Below are positions 40,881 through 50,745 of a stretch of DNA of 64,000 nucleotides, in pieces (within the stretch, counting starts at the first letter, position 1; each line of letters begins with the position of its first letter). A program made the position numbers and the translations under genes. The notes under the pieces were generated by a model. It had not been told where the DNA came from and did not search any database. It saw nothing but the letters and a program-made list of their open reading frames with translations. Origin of the DNA: Brevibacillus fluminis (GTDB taxonomy: Bacteria > Bacillota > Bacilli > Brevibacillales > Brevibacillaceae); NCBI RefSeq assembly GCF_003710825.1, contig NZ_RHHQ01000025.1, forward strand, positions 124,001 to 188,000. Direction: 5' to 3'.

Positions 40881-42530
40881 TTACTGATCAACCCAGGCGT
40901 CGTTAAATAGCAGGCGATCTTGACTTACCTTAATTCCCTTCACGCGCTTATTTACCACAAAAAACTGCTTATCGATGTAGATCGGAATGATGTACGCTTG
41001 CTCAATCATATATCGCTGCACTTCCGAGTAAACCTGTTTTCTCGCCTCCGGATCAACCGTTCGGCGGCCAAGCGCAGCCAATTCATCCAGTTTCTCGTCT
41101 TTGATCGACGAGAAATTGAAGCCGCCGATTTGGCTCGAATGGAAGAACATATAGAAAATATCCGGATCGATATGGTCATATGCCATCACAGTGAGATCGA
41201 ATTCCCCTTTGATCGCTGTATCGAGCATGGCCCCGGGTTCCATACTGTTGATCTTGACTTTGATCCCGAGTTCGTCAAGCATCGATTGCACGAGCTGCGA
41301 TTCTTTGGCTTGTCTTTCTCTGGAGAGCAAGGTTAGGCTGAGTGTTTTTCCGTTCTTTTCTCGTATTCCTTCTGCATTCGTCTTCCAGCCCGCATCATCC
41401 AGCAGCTTTTTCGCTTGCTCCTGGTCGAACTTATAATCCAGCTCTTCAACCGCTTTGTCGTAGCCAAAGAAAGTTGGCGGAAGCAAGCTGTGGGCGACTT
41501 CTCCCTCCCCCTGCAGAGCAGCCTGGATGATCGCTTGCTTGTTGATCGCCATGTTCAAAGCTTTGCGTACCTGGACATCCCGAAGTGCTTCCGTCTTCAT
41601 GTTCATCTCCAGAAACAGACCGATCCCGCTCCTCATTTTCTCCAGAACCACAAATTTGTCGCTATTCCGATATTTTTTCGCGTCTTTTGCTTGAACGTTT
41701 AATGCGACATCGATCGTACCGCTGTCCAATGCTGCCATCGTCGTTTGATAATCGATAATGAATTTGGCAACAAGCTTATCCGGTCGAACCGGGCCTTGAT
41801 TTTCATAATACGGCTCAGGCCATTTGAATTTGTCATTACGTGCAAAAGTAATGGATTGACCAGGCTGCCAGCTTTCCAATTTCCATGGTCCTACCCCCAG
41901 TGGATGCCTTCCATAGTCGGGACCCGCTTTCTCGATTGCTTGCAAAGAAAGTGGCTGTAACCAGCCCGGTACGGAAAGGTTGAGAAGCAATGGGGCAAAC
42001 GGTTCCTTCAATTCCAAAATGAGTGTCTGATCATCGGGCGCTTTTACTTCCTTCAGCGATTCCAGCATTGCCTGCGTAGCTTTTGCCTGGGTTTTCGGAT
42101 CGAGAATACGATCGAACGTCTCCTTGAACGTTTTGGCGTTCAGTGGCGTCCCGTCGCTAAACGTAACGCCTGAGCGTATGGTGAATGTCCACACTTTTCC
42201 ATCCGGAGAAATTTTGTAGCTATCAGCCAAATAAGGCTTGATTTCGCGCGTGTCAGGGTCCACATAGACAAGCGTTCCGCCCATAAGACCCGCAAGCTCG
42301 TCTGTCACACTCGCCCCGTTTGACTTGTGAACGTCCAGCGTATCCGGCTCTTGCTTGTAGGCGATCGTGATCGTGCCGCCCTGCTTTGGCGGACCGGATT
42401 TTTCGGGCCCTGGAATTGCAGAGTTCACCTCGGTGCCGCCTCCGCTGCACCCGCTGATGACAAGCATCATCCCCATAACCGTGCATAAAGACCCACGAAA
42501 AAATTTGGTTCCCAACCTACTTTTGTGCAT
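40881..42530 (-). CDS. Family 5 ABC-transporter binding lipoprotein
   Basis: A 549-residue peptide-binding lipoprotein. The signal peptide ends in the lipobox VISGCSGGG (Cys28). The mature part has KQGGTITIAYKQEPDTLDVH, GLGPWKLESWQPGQSITFAR (read GVGPWK here) and SDGTPLNAKTFKETFDRILD, the DppA/OppA pattern. It is close to the binding proteins at 51955 and 59488 and clearly distant from that at 5168. GGGGGA precedes the ATG. It is the last gene of the MerR-led operon, with S9 peptidase and amidohydrolase upstream, and no permease genes; it may share DppBCDF of the neighbouring operon. Confidence 0.87.
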   Translation of the reverse strand: MHKSRLGTKFFRGSLCTVMGMMLVISGCSGGGTEVNSAIPGPEKSGPPKQGGTITIAYKQEPDTLDVHKSNGASVTDELAGLMGGTLVYVDPDTREIKPYLADSYKISPDGKVWTFTIRSGVTFSDGTPLNAKTFKETFDRILDPKTQAKATQAMLESLKEVKAPDDQTLILELKEPFAPLLLNLSVPGWLQPLSLQAIEKAGPDYGRHPLGVGPWKLESWQPGQSITFARNDKFKWPEPYYENQGPVRPDKLVAKFIIDYQTTMAALDSGTIDVALNVQAKDAKKYRNSDKFVVLEKMRSGIGLFLEMNMKTEALRDVQVRKALNMAINKQAIIQAALQGEGEVAHSLLPPTFFGYDKAVEELDYKFDQEQAKKLLDDAGWKTNAEGIREKNGKTLSLTLLSRERQAKESQLVQSMLDELGIKVKINSMEPGAMLDTAIKGEFDLTVMAYDHIDPDIFYMFFHSSQIGGFNFSSIKDEKLDELAALGRRTVDPEARKQVYSEVQRYMIEQAYIIPIYIDKQFFVVNKRVKGIKVSQDRLLFNDAWVDQ

Positions 42531-42541
42531 GATTATCCCCC

Positions 42542-44899
42542 TTACTGTGAATCCTCTTCTCTAATTATGTAGCCTTTTGGTGGCTCTGCGCCCAGCAAAT
42601 ATGTAACGAAATAGTCCCATTTCCTTCGGATAAAATAGCGATCGGTGTAAAAGCGATGATCTTTGTTCGGCATGATCAGCAGATCGAAATCTTTGTTCGC
42701 TTTGATGAGAGCATCGACCAATCTCAAGGTGTGAGCCGGATGCACGTTATCATCGAGATCGCCGTGAGCGAGCAGCAAATGACCGCGCAGATTATGGGCG
42801 AGAGTGGCATTGTCCTGCTCCCGATACAATTCTGCGTCATAAGCTCCATGATATCGTTCACCCCAGGCGTGCACATACAGGCGCTGATCATGGTTACCGC
42901 AACCTGCTACGGCAACTTTATAGACATCCGGATACGTGAGCATTGCCCTTACAGAACCGTACCCACCGCCCGATGCGCCCCAAATACCGACCCGATCCAA
43001 GTCTAGAAAAAGATAGTGCTCGGCCAGTTGCTTTATTCCAGCTACATGGTCAATCAAGCCAGCCGCACCCTGGAGGTTACCGTAGGAAACGTCGTGGAAC
43101 GCTTTGGAGCGAAAAGGAGTCCCCATCCCGTCTAGGATGACGGTTGCGAAACCCAACTGGGAAAAGGGCTGAGCGTCGCCAAGCAGGTCCAAGATCCCCG
43201 CATACGCCTCTGCGCAAAAAAACTTCGGCGTATTGATCCGCTGGACGCCTCCGTAAAAATAGTCGATCACCGGGTATTTCCGCGCTGGATCAAAATCGGC
43301 CGGCCGGACCAAGACACCATACAGATCGGTCATGCCATCGTGTGCCTTGACGGTGATTCTCTGCGGCATCTGATACCCTTGGGCCAAAAGGAGCTCAATA
43401 TCTGCCTTTTCCAGCTCGCGGATGAGTCGACCGTCTGCTGCTCGCAGAATAGACACAGGCGGTAAGTCTACCCGCGAGAAAACATCGACGAAATACTCGA
43501 GGCCAGGCGAAAAGGTGACCATGTGCATGGCATCTTCTGGTGTGAGTAAAGTCAAATCAGAACCGTCTAAGCGAACGCGGTAGAGATGCAGGTAATAAGG
43601 GTCACGCCCTTCCTCGCGCCCTCCAGCGGTAAAATAGAGCCAGCCTCTTTCCACGTCGATCGCTTCAATGTTGCGGACTGCCCATGGCCCTTGTGTCAAG
43701 CGGTGTCTCAGTTCACCTGACCGTGCGTCATACAGATAAAGATGGGCCCAACCATCTCGCTCCGATTGCCAGATGAACGACCTACCATCCCCTATCAGAC
43801 GAATGTTTGGCTCATACACAACGGAGTGGTCAGCCACTTCACTTAGATGGCCAATATCGATGTTCAAGAAAGTTTCAGAATGTTCTTTCAAAAGAGTGTG
43901 ATGTGAACCCGTTTGCGGGTCTGTAATGACGAATTCAGCTGTTTTGCAATCGCGCGACAGGCGCACATAGTAGGCTTTCTCACTATCGCTCGACCAACCG
44001 GCGAGTCGAATGCCCTTTCTCAGCGATGTAAAGAGAAAAGGAACGGGCTGGGGCTGCGAATCCAGTGGCACAATGGTTCCTTTTTCGATATCGATACAGA
44101 GCAGTTCCATCTGTGCGATGTGCTCATCACCCGGAAACGGATAGCGGTAGGAATGCAGGACAGGACGCACATCTTCTCCTGATGGTACAGACTGGACCAG
44201 ATGAAGGTCGCGGACGAATCGTTGATCTAGCCGATAGGTTATCAGTTTTTTTGAGTCTGGAGACCAGAGCGCGGTCGGCGGATGCTTGATACCATGCAAT
44301 CGCTCGGTAACCGCCGTTGTTCTGGACTCGGGCTGGGTTGCGTAATCGTAATAAGCTTGTCCATCGTATGTAAGCTGGACAATTTCACCCGTCTCAAGGG
44401 AACGCACGTACAGATTGTATTCTGTCAGAAATGCAGCCCAACGACCATCTGGAGAAGGAAGCTCGTCCTTTCTTACTGACTGGTGGGACTCTGCGGTTTT
44501 TGCATCTTCTATTGCAAGAGGTGCACATGTGTAATCGTCCAGCTGGCAAATCCACGGCTGCTTTTCAACGTGAAAGACAATCGCTTGCTCATCGTGTTCG
44601 AACGCAAATTGCTCGAACGGCAATTTGTCGGGATCACACACTTTCCCCAACCCAAGTGAAAGGGTTTCCGCCAATTTTTGATGATCAAATGCCAACCGAC
44701 TCGTGCTTTGTCGTGGATCGACGAGGATGAACTGCTTGCCGCGGCCGCTTGCCATCCGCAGCTCTCTTTTATACCAAAAACGCTCTGTTTGCCCTAGCCA
44801 GTGAGCCTTGATCAGACTATTAAAGACGTAATTTCCCGTATTCGTTGCCATAAGCTTCTCTGCCCGTTGATACTGCTCTCGGCTTATTGCTTGTTTCAT
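42542..44899 (-). CDS. S9-family serine peptidase (DPP IV-like)
   Basis: A 785-residue prolyl oligopeptidase-clan enzyme without a signal peptide. The N-terminal two thirds form a beta-propeller of the DPP IV type (segments such as PDGRWAAFLTEYNLYVRSLE and LWSPDSKKLITYRLDQRFV); the C-terminal domain has the nucleophile motif GIWGASGGGYGSVRA (Ser), the Asp in HGDLDDNVHP and the His in NKDHRFY. The ATG has GGGGGAGGT upstream. It lies 11 bp from the binding-protein gene and 14 bp from the amidohydrolase. It likely trims dipeptides, often with proline, from peptides that enter the cell. Confidence 0.88.
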   Translation of the reverse strand: MKQAISREQYQRAEKLMATNTGNYVFNSLIKAHWLGQTERFWYKRELRMASGRGKQFILVDPRQSTSRLAFDHQKLAETLSLGLGKVCDPDKLPFEQFAFEHDEQAIVFHVEKQPWICQLDDYTCAPLAIEDAKTAESHQSVRKDELPSPDGRWAAFLTEYNLYVRSLETGEIVQLTYDGQAYYDYATQPESRTTAVTERLHGIKHPPTALWSPDSKKLITYRLDQRFVRDLHLVQSVPSGEDVRPVLHSYRYPFPGDEHIAQMELLCIDIEKGTIVPLDSQPQPVPFLFTSLRKGIRLAGWSSDSEKAYYVRLSRDCKTAEFVITDPQTGSHHTLLKEHSETFLNIDIGHLSEVADHSVVYEPNIRLIGDGRSFIWQSERDGWAHLYLYDARSGELRHRLTQGPWAVRNIEAIDVERGWLYFTAGGREEGRDPYYLHLYRVRLDGSDLTLLTPEDAMHMVTFSPGLEYFVDVFSRVDLPPVSILRAADGRLIRELEKADIELLLAQGYQMPQRITVKAHDGMTDLYGVLVRPADFDPARKYPVIDYFYGGVQRINTPKFFCAEAYAGILDLLGDAQPFSQLGFATVILDGMGTPFRSKAFHDVSYGNLQGAAGLIDHVAGIKQLAEHYLFLDLDRVGIWGASGGGYGSVRAMLTYPDVYKVAVAGCGNHDQRLYVHAWGERYHGAYDAELYREQDNATLAHNLRGHLLLAHGDLDDNVHPAHTLRLVDALIKANKDFDLLIMPNKDHRFYTDRYFIRRKWDYFVTYLLGAEPPKGYIIREEDSQ

Positions 44900-44913
44900 G
44901 GCTACACCTCCCC

Positions 44914-46125
44914 CTACGTTCTTGCAAATACAGAGACCCCTTCCAGAAAAACTTCCCGTACCTGCGATAACGCTGTACAATCAGCCAAAGGATCGCCCTT
45001 CACCACCAGCAAGTCTGCGAGATTGCCAGTTTTAACTGTACCGAATGTATCGCCTTGGTCGAGGACTTCAGCGGCGTTTTGTGTAGCTGCCTGTATCGCT
45101 TTAAGAGGGTGCATGCCTAATTCGACCATCAACCGGATTTCTTCTGCAACTGGTGTAATTGGATAGCCATCCAGCACAATATCTGTGCCCGTAGCGATCG
45201 TAACCCTTGTTTCCATCAATTTGGCGAAATTTTCGCGGTACGCTTTTTGCGATTCAAGAAAAAACTCAGCCTGCTTCATGAATTGTTCATTCACAAGCCC
45301 TTTGACGGCTGCTTGTTCTTCTGCGGCTTTTTTGAAATGATCGGCGATTTGAAAGAACGTGACCATCGTCGGCACCCATACTTGTCCTTTTTCCGCCATT
45401 TGTCTTGCTTGCTCCACCGTCAGGAATGTTGCGTGCTCGATGGTATCGAATCCTGCATCGATCGCCATCTGGATTGCAGGCTGCAGCGAGGCGTGTACAC
45501 AACATTTTCGACCTAGCCGATGAGCTTCGTCCACGGCGGCATCCAGTTCTTCCTGCGTGAACTCCGGAGTCGGTGTCCGATCGCTGGTCATCAGCTTGAT
45601 CCAGTCGGCGCCCGCTCTCACCTGTTCACGTACGGCAGTTCGCACCTCCCATGGCCCATTTGCCTCCCGCAAGCCTCCTTTCAGCGGCCAGCCATGCCCG
45701 CCTGTCATGATAATCCCCTGGTTCACCTCAAAAAGCCGGGGTGAGACGATCATGTTCTTTTTTATCGCACGCTTCAATGTGCCGCAAAGACCATCCGGCG
45801 CCGCAACATCCCTTATAGTGGTCACACCAAGTGAAAGCGCCTCTCGCAAATTGCTTGACGCCAAGAGAGCGATCATTCCGTCTGTGTATTGTGCGGCATC
45901 CGGTTTGCTCCACCAGTAACCGATATGTACATGCAAATCGATCAAGCCTGGTAAAATGGTACATCCGTTGTAGCGAGTCACATCTGCTTGCGAATATTTC
46001 CTTCGTGCTTCCTCTTGCGTATCCACTGCCACAATGCGGCCAGATTCGTCAATCGCGACCGCAGCCTCTTGCATAACCTGTTCGCCATCTCCGATAATCA
46101 CGCGATCCGCAAATAAAAGTTTCAT
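44914..46125 (-). CDS. Amidohydrolase (prolidase/imidazolonepropionase-like)
   Basis: A 403-residue amidohydrolase with the first metal pair HVHIG (PGLIDLHVHIGYW), the bridging Lys segment GADWIKLMTSD, metal His residues in CVHASLQPAI and TIEHATFL, and the catalytic Asp in ATGTDIVLDGY. Members of this group include bacterial Xaa-Pro and Xaa-Arg dipeptidases and carboxypeptidases. GGGAGA precedes the ATG. It lies between the MerR gene and the S9 peptidase, 14-16 bp from each, so they form one operon. A dipeptidase role completing the work of the S9 enzyme would be consistent. Imidazolonepropionase itself is unlikely, as no histidine-pathway neighbours are present. Confidence 0.8.
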   Translation of the reverse strand: MKLLFADRVIIGDGEQVMQEAAVAIDESGRIVAVDTQEEARRKYSQADVTRYNGCTILPGLIDLHVHIGYWWSKPDAAQYTDGMIALLASSNLREALSLGVTTIRDVAAPDGLCGTLKRAIKKNMIVSPRLFEVNQGIIMTGGHGWPLKGGLREANGPWEVRTAVREQVRAGADWIKLMTSDRTPTPEFTQEELDAAVDEAHRLGRKCCVHASLQPAIQMAIDAGFDTIEHATFLTVEQARQMAEKGQVWVPTMVTFFQIADHFKKAAEEQAAVKGLVNEQFMKQAEFFLESQKAYRENFAKLMETRVTIATGTDIVLDGYPITPVAEEIRLMVELGMHPLKAIQAATQNAAEVLDQGDTFGTVKTGNLADLLVVKGDPLADCTALSQVREVFLEGVSVFART

Positions 46126-46141
46126 CGGTCGATCTCCCTTT

Positions 46142-47158
46142 TTATTTCGAGATTGCCTGTTTCTTCTTGATTTGGACTTCTTCCAACTGCGCGATCTTCC
46201 ACATGATTCCTTGATAGAGCAGCTTTTTGGCTTTTAACGCGCATTCCATGTCAGGATTCAGGATCGCTCGCAATTCCCAGAATCGCAGGACACGATCGGT
46301 TCCCGATATTCTAGCCACTTTCATAAAGTAGCGAAGTAGATCGGGTGTGACGGGAACCTGCAGCATTTGCGCAAACTTCGATGCATAATACTCAACAATT
46401 TCTTGTACGGCAGTACTTTCCGGGGGGTGTTGTGCCTTTACTGCGTCGATCACCCGACTATAGATTTCGACTGTCTTTTTGTCCCACAAATCCTGATTTA
46501 CGGAATACTGCTGGACCGCATTCACGCAATCCTCCATACTCTGGCGAAACTCTGTGTGAAACTGAGAGTCTTTCAACAGCTCTTCCATTTCGTTCCATGC
46601 GGAAGATTGCAGTGCAGTTATCTTTTTGTTTTTTGGGAAAATTCCATCGATGCTTTGAATCAAGGGCTCCTTCCAATCGTAAGGAAACTGATCGATGATC
46701 ATCGACTCTTTGATTTTTTTAAAAATAAATTTCTTTCGATCTTCCGTATTCGCACTGATAGATGCTACAAGATCGTGGATATGATGCAGTGAATCTTCGC
46801 CAATACCGTTCTCCTTGGCCCTTTGCAAAATCGTGATCATATTGCTGAGCGTGCGCTGTTGTGTGCTCAAAGCCTCGATTTGCCAATCAAGCGCCTTGGA
46901 AACGGAGATTTCTCCTGAGATAATCTTGCGAATTTCATCAATGCCAAAGTTCAGGTAGCGAAGAGTCAGAATTAGCTCAAGCCGCCATACTTCCGCTGTT
47001 GTATAGAGCCGATGTCTTCCTTCGGTATGCATGGTCGGTTTGAGCAGGCCAATTTCATCATAGTAACGAACGGTTTTGACCGTTGTTCCCGTGCTTTTTG
47101 CCACTTCCCCGATCGAAAACCTTCCCTCTATCGATTTAGCATGTGAATCCAACAACAT
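46142..47158 (-). CDS. MerR-family regulator
   Basis: A 338-residue MerR-type regulator. The N-terminal helix-turn-helix and wing are clear: RFSIGEVAKSTGTTVKTVRY, YDEIGLLKPTMHTEGRHRLY. A coiled-coil helix (about 85-125) follows, then about 210 residues of all-helical effector domain that I cannot assign, longer than in most MerR proteins and reminiscent of TipAL-type or other multidrug sensors. GGGGGG precedes the ATG. It is the first gene of its operon, with a promoter of MerR type at 47176-47206, so it probably activates its own operon. The effector might be a peptide handled by the downstream proteins. Confidence 0.88.
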   Translation of the reverse strand: MLLDSHAKSIEGRFSIGEVAKSTGTTVKTVRYYDEIGLLKPTMHTEGRHRLYTTAEVWRLELILTLRYLNFGIDEIRKIISGEISVSKALDWQIEALSTQQRTLSNMITILQRAKENGIGEDSLHHIHDLVASISANTEDRKKFIFKKIKESMIIDQFPYDWKEPLIQSIDGIFPKNKKITALQSSAWNEMEELLKDSQFHTEFRQSMEDCVNAVQQYSVNQDLWDKKTVEIYSRVIDAVKAQHPPESTAVQEIVEYYASKFAQMLQVPVTPDLLRYFMKVARISGTDRVLRFWELRAILNPDMECALKAKKLLYQGIMWKIAQLEEVQIKKKQAISK

Positions 47159-47175
47159 CAGCCCCCCTTGTCCAG

Positions 47176-47206
47176 ATTATAAAACCTCCAGTAAGAGGAG
47201 ATTCAA
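47176..47206 (-). promoter_or_regulatory. MerR-type promoter with 19-bp spacer
   Basis: TTGAAT and a perfect TATAAT are separated by 19 bp, two more than usual. A dyad (CTCC-TCTTACT-GGAG) fills the spacer. Both features are hallmarks of promoters that MerR proteins activate by twisting DNA. Confidence 0.82.
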
Positions 47207-47275
47207 TTGATTGTTTTCGACAATTTGTTACTTCAAAAGCATAGGGAGTTTGTGTTAGCCGCTACCTGCACATGA

Positions 47276-48142
47276 TTATTCGATAAAGACATCCTGGCTG
47301 CTGTAGATCTGTTCCATACGCTCCTGACGCGCTTGCATCGTCTCCCGGTTCCTCACCAGAAGCCCCATGCTGAGCAGATGCAAAATGCTGTGGGCGCCCG
47401 CCATGGAGCTGTTTCCCGTATTGATGTCTACATTTACTTCTGATAAAAACGTGATGTCGCTGATGCGGCCGACCGGCGACAGAACGCGATCGGTTATGGC
47501 GATCAGCTTGCTGCCCAGCATTTTGGCTGCCTCCGCAATTTTGTACGACTCTTTGGAGTAACGCGGAAAAGAGATGACGATGACGGCTGATTTTTCATTC
47601 ATGCTAAACAGCTTCTCGTAGGAATTGCCTCCTGTCGGACACAAATGCACATTTTCCCGCATCATACCGAGCATGAAGGAAATCCAGTTCGCCGCAGCGT
47701 GAGATCCGCGATGACCGATGACGAGAATGTGGTCCGCCTGCGCCAAAACATCGACGGCCTTCCACATTTCCGCTTCATTCAACTGGGCCAAATTATGCTG
47801 CATGATCGCGATTTCGTTTTCCATCGTCCGTCTGAACAGATTCTCCTCGCCCGATTCAATCGGGTTTTGCAGACGATTGATAGGTTGTGCGGACGCGTTC
47901 CCGAGTACGATTTGCTGCTGAATTTTCCCTTGCATCTCGGTAAAGCCGCTAAAGCCGAGCGCATAGGACAAACGAATCACGGTTGTTTCACTTACCTCCG
48001 CTTCGCGCGCGATCTGGACGACCGTGTTGAATGCGGCTTGATCCAGATGCTGCAGCAGATGAGCGGCTACTTTTCTCTGGGCGGCGGATAGCCCGTTAAA
48101 TTTTTCTTTTACCAGATTTTCGAATGATGACTGTTCCTGCAT
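47276..48142 (-). CDS. RpiR-family regulator (HTH plus SIS domain)
   Basis: A 288-residue RpiR/MurR-type regulator. The HTH_6 domain at residues 1-80 (NGLSAAQRKVAAHLLQHLDQ, then AREAEVSETTVIRLSYALGF) precedes a SIS sugar-phosphate-binding domain (120-250, with HILVIGHRGSHAAANWISFM). I take the ATG with GGGGGAC upstream; the frame is open for 76 more codons upstream but these look non-coding. It lies between the MerR operon and the peptide operon, separated from the latter by a terminator, so it might control either, or itself. SIS ligands are usually amino-sugar phosphates, but many RpiR proteins near peptide transporters have unknown ligands. Confidence 0.87.
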   Translation of the reverse strand: MQEQSSFENLVKEKFNGLSAAQRKVAAHLLQHLDQAAFNTVVQIAREAEVSETTVIRLSYALGFSGFTEMQGKIQQQIVLGNASAQPINRLQNPIESGEENLFRRTMENEIAIMQHNLAQLNEAEMWKAVDVLAQADHILVIGHRGSHAAANWISFMLGMMRENVHLCPTGGNSYEKLFSMNEKSAVIVISFPRYSKESYKIAEAAKMLGSKLIAITDRVLSPVGRISDITFLSEVNVDINTGNSSMAGAHSILHLLSMGLLVRNRETMQARQERMEQIYSSQDVFIE

Positions 48143-48379
48143 ATATGTCCCCCGTCGATTCATGAATTCCGGTTGCTTGCGATTGGTGTTGCCCGCCATC
48201 GGTTTCAGCTTCCTATCCAGTATGCTTTTACTATTGGGTTTGCGCTCCGGTCGTGTCAAGCTGCTTTTTTTCAAGTCTCTTTCATCGTTTCCTGGAATCG
48301 TGCCGATTATCGGATGAGCCGCCTGGAACATGGAACATACCGCATAGTCTGTCAAGGCTAAAATGAACATCTAGCTGTG

Positions 48380-48418
48380 AAAAAAGAAACGGGAGCAGCT
48401 GTGGGCTGATCCCGTTTC
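48380..48418 (-). terminator. Intrinsic terminator of the peptide operon
   Basis: GAAACGGGA pairs with TCCCGTTTC around a 15-nt loop; on the minus strand a T-run follows. It lies about 40 bp past the CocE-like gene, the last of the peptide operon. Confidence 0.75.
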
Positions 48419-48455
48419 CCGACTCAGCGCACATGACTTATCCGCTTGGTCGGCA

Positions 48456-50618
48456 CTAGCCGGTTTGCTTGGACGCAAGCACAGGAAGCTTCACATGGCT
48501 TGGATGCTGTGCATCATGATAAACCTGTTGCACTGCGATGATAAACGTTGTATCGGTTGCCGGATCATTGCCTGTATTATGGTTGGGGAAGGCCAGGTTT
48601 TTTGCTCCCGAGGTGACCGATACACGGATACGGTGGCCCTTTTTGAACAGATTGGCTATTTTGCTCATTTTGATTTCGTAGCGTTCAATCTTGTCAGGAT
48701 CGAGCAATTCAGGACGCTCTGTGGAATGGCGGTAGCGGGCGCGAATCAGCCCGTCCGAGAGGCGGATGGAATTCCCCTCTTCATCCACATCGGTGAGCCG
48801 GACTAGCCAATCTGTATCCCGCGCCGAGCTGGATGCGTAGAGTACCGCATACACATCCCCGGCGATCGCAAGCTCCTCCTCGAGCGGTGGGGACGTATAG
48901 ACCAAAACATCTTCGCGCAGCTCCACATCGCGGTAATTCTCCGGCACGCTGCACTCGTTTTCCGACATGTCGATGAGAAAGGGAGCAGCATCCTGCGGGT
49001 CAAACCGGTAGCTGTCAGGCTCCTGATCATCTTGCGCTCGTGTCGAAAGTGTACCATCGCCGTTGCTTGTTTTGGCGTGCCCGGCGCTGTGCAAATAGTA
49101 AGGTGTATACACAACCTCTTGCGGGGGCCAATTCTCGCTTGTTTTCCATTCATCCTCGCCCACCATGTAATATTGGACGCGCTCCCCTTCTTCAACACCG
49201 TTGCCGATTCCCTTCAAAAACCGGTCAAACCAGCGCTGCTGCAAAACATCCAGATCATAGCGGATGGCATTGTTGCCAAATTGTACGTTGTGAATCGAAC
49301 GGGTCGTATTCGCATGATGGTACCATGGGCCAAGGATCATCTTCAGGTTTTCACGCCCATGCCTTTCGCACATTTCCCACGCTTCCGTCGTTCCTGCTCC
49401 GTTGTCATCGTACCAGCCGGAGACAAGCAGCGCGGGTACGTTCACCTTATCCCCGTACTGTGCCCAATCTGCTCTCGCCCAGAATTCATCGTTGTCCGGA
49501 TGGCTCATCCACTCATTCCAGAAATGGACGTCTTTGCCCAATGCTTTTGCCGGAATATCGGTTAGCGGACGGATCGCAAGCACCTCGTCCCAGTCGTCGC
49601 GGACTGCTCCGGCCAAATTTTTCTTGCGATCTGCCATGGCGAAAGCCCAGGCCAAAGTGCCGGATAGAATGGTCCCGCCTTTTCGCGGCAGATCGCCAAA
49701 CGGGGTCCCGGCGGTCACGTAGCTGACAATCGCTTTCAAATGAGGGTTACCCGATGCGGCTGCCGCCCATTGAACGTAACCGCCGTACGAGCCACCGATC
49801 ATCCCCACTTTGCCATCGGACCATGATTGGGCGGCGATCCAGTTCAGTGTGTCGTCGCCATCCTCCATTTCATTGGCGCAAGGTAACCATTCGCCCTCGG
49901 AATCTTCACGCCCGCGCGTATCCTGCGAAACAAGGGCATAGCCTTTTCTCACAAATCGCAGCCAGTGAGAGCCGCCGAAATGTTCCGCTATTCTGCCATA
50001 CGGCGTACGAATCAGAATAGTCGGAACACGGCTTCCCTCTGGCAGTCCGCTCGGCAGCCAGACTTCTGTCGCTAGCTTGATTCCGTCACGCATGACCACA
50101 TCATGTCTGCCTAATTGGGTGACGCCATACGCTGCTTTGGAAAGGAGCGGATCATTCCAGTCCGACATTGGCGTGAACGCTTCATATCCAGGCTGAACCA
50201 GTATCGTACTCTCTCCGCGTCCACTGAGCAAAAAAGCGATGATCTGCCGATCCATTACAACCAGATCGATCGGCATCTTCTCGTCGCGCAGCGCCCATAC
50301 CCAAGCTGATTTCCGCTCGCCGTCGACATGTCCCGCTACTTGGAAATACCGCTGATAATGTCCGCCCCAGCTCGTCACAACAACATCGGCTGCTTCCCAA
50401 TCCGTCTCATTCCACTCTTGCAGCCGCTCAGCGATCAACTGCAACGGTAGTCCATACTCGTGATTGTCGGCTGGTAGCGCTTCAAGTTGGGTCCACCCGT
50501 CACACTCCAGTGTTCTTCTCCGGTGAAGCCATCCTTCGTCCGACGCATACAAATCGGCGAGATGAATGCCCGATTCATAAAGCTTGTATTTTTGTCTATT
50601 CGGTTTTATCGATTCCAT
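48456..50618 (-). CDS. CocE/NonD (S15-type) hydrolase
   Basis: A 720-residue alpha/beta-hydrolase of the CocE/NonD group, the same fold as X-Pro dipeptidyl-peptidase (S15) and cocaine esterase. After an unusual N-terminal extension of about 180 residues comes the hydrolase core, with GSRVPTILIRTPYGR, the nucleophile segment GMIGGSYGGYVQWA (Ser), and VSGWYDDNGAG; the last 200 residues form the jelly-roll X-Pro domain (PRKGGTILSG... RVSVTSGAKNLAFPNHN). GAGGAGA precedes the ATG. It is the last gene of the peptide operon, 127 bp from the racemase gene. It could release acyl groups or X-Pro dipeptides from imported material. Confidence 0.83.
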   Translation of the reverse strand: MESIKPNRQKYKLYESGIHLADLYASDEGWLHRRRTLECDGWTQLEALPADNHEYGLPLQLIAERLQEWNETDWEAADVVVTSWGGHYQRYFQVAGHVDGERKSAWVWALRDEKMPIDLVVMDRQIIAFLLSGRGESTILVQPGYEAFTPMSDWNDPLLSKAAYGVTQLGRHDVVMRDGIKLATEVWLPSGLPEGSRVPTILIRTPYGRIAEHFGGSHWLRFVRKGYALVSQDTRGREDSEGEWLPCANEMEDGDDTLNWIAAQSWSDGKVGMIGGSYGGYVQWAAAASGNPHLKAIVSYVTAGTPFGDLPRKGGTILSGTLAWAFAMADRKKNLAGAVRDDWDEVLAIRPLTDIPAKALGKDVHFWNEWMSHPDNDEFWARADWAQYGDKVNVPALLVSGWYDDNGAGTTEAWEMCERHGRENLKMILGPWYHHANTTRSIHNVQFGNNAIRYDLDVLQQRWFDRFLKGIGNGVEEGERVQYYMVGEDEWKTSENWPPQEVVYTPYYLHSAGHAKTSNGDGTLSTRAQDDQEPDSYRFDPQDAAPFLIDMSENECSVPENYRDVELREDVLVYTSPPLEEELAIAGDVYAVLYASSSARDTDWLVRLTDVDEEGNSIRLSDGLIRARYRHSTERPELLDPDKIERYEIKMSKIANLFKKGHRIRVSVTSGAKNLAFPNHNTGNDPATDTTFIIAVQQVYHDAQHPSHVKLPVLASKQTG

Positions 50619-50745
50619 CGCTCTTCCCGTCTCCTCTCTGTGTTCGCACAAACCAACCTTTTAAGCCTGCTGCGCTTCTAGAAGGGCTGCAGGTTCGGCA
50701 GCTTCCATATGAAGCGAGCTAATTTGCTACCAGGCTGTCTCTCAA

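Noticed and set aside
48143..48370. An N-terminal extension of the RpiR gene to an earlier in-frame start
   Set aside because: The added 76 codons look non-coding, and a GGGGGA site lies right before the shorter start.
49040..49726. A 228-codon plus-strand frame opposite the CocE-like gene
   Set aside because: Long only because the gene is GC-rich; composition (Arg, Ser, Pro) is that of an antisense shadow.
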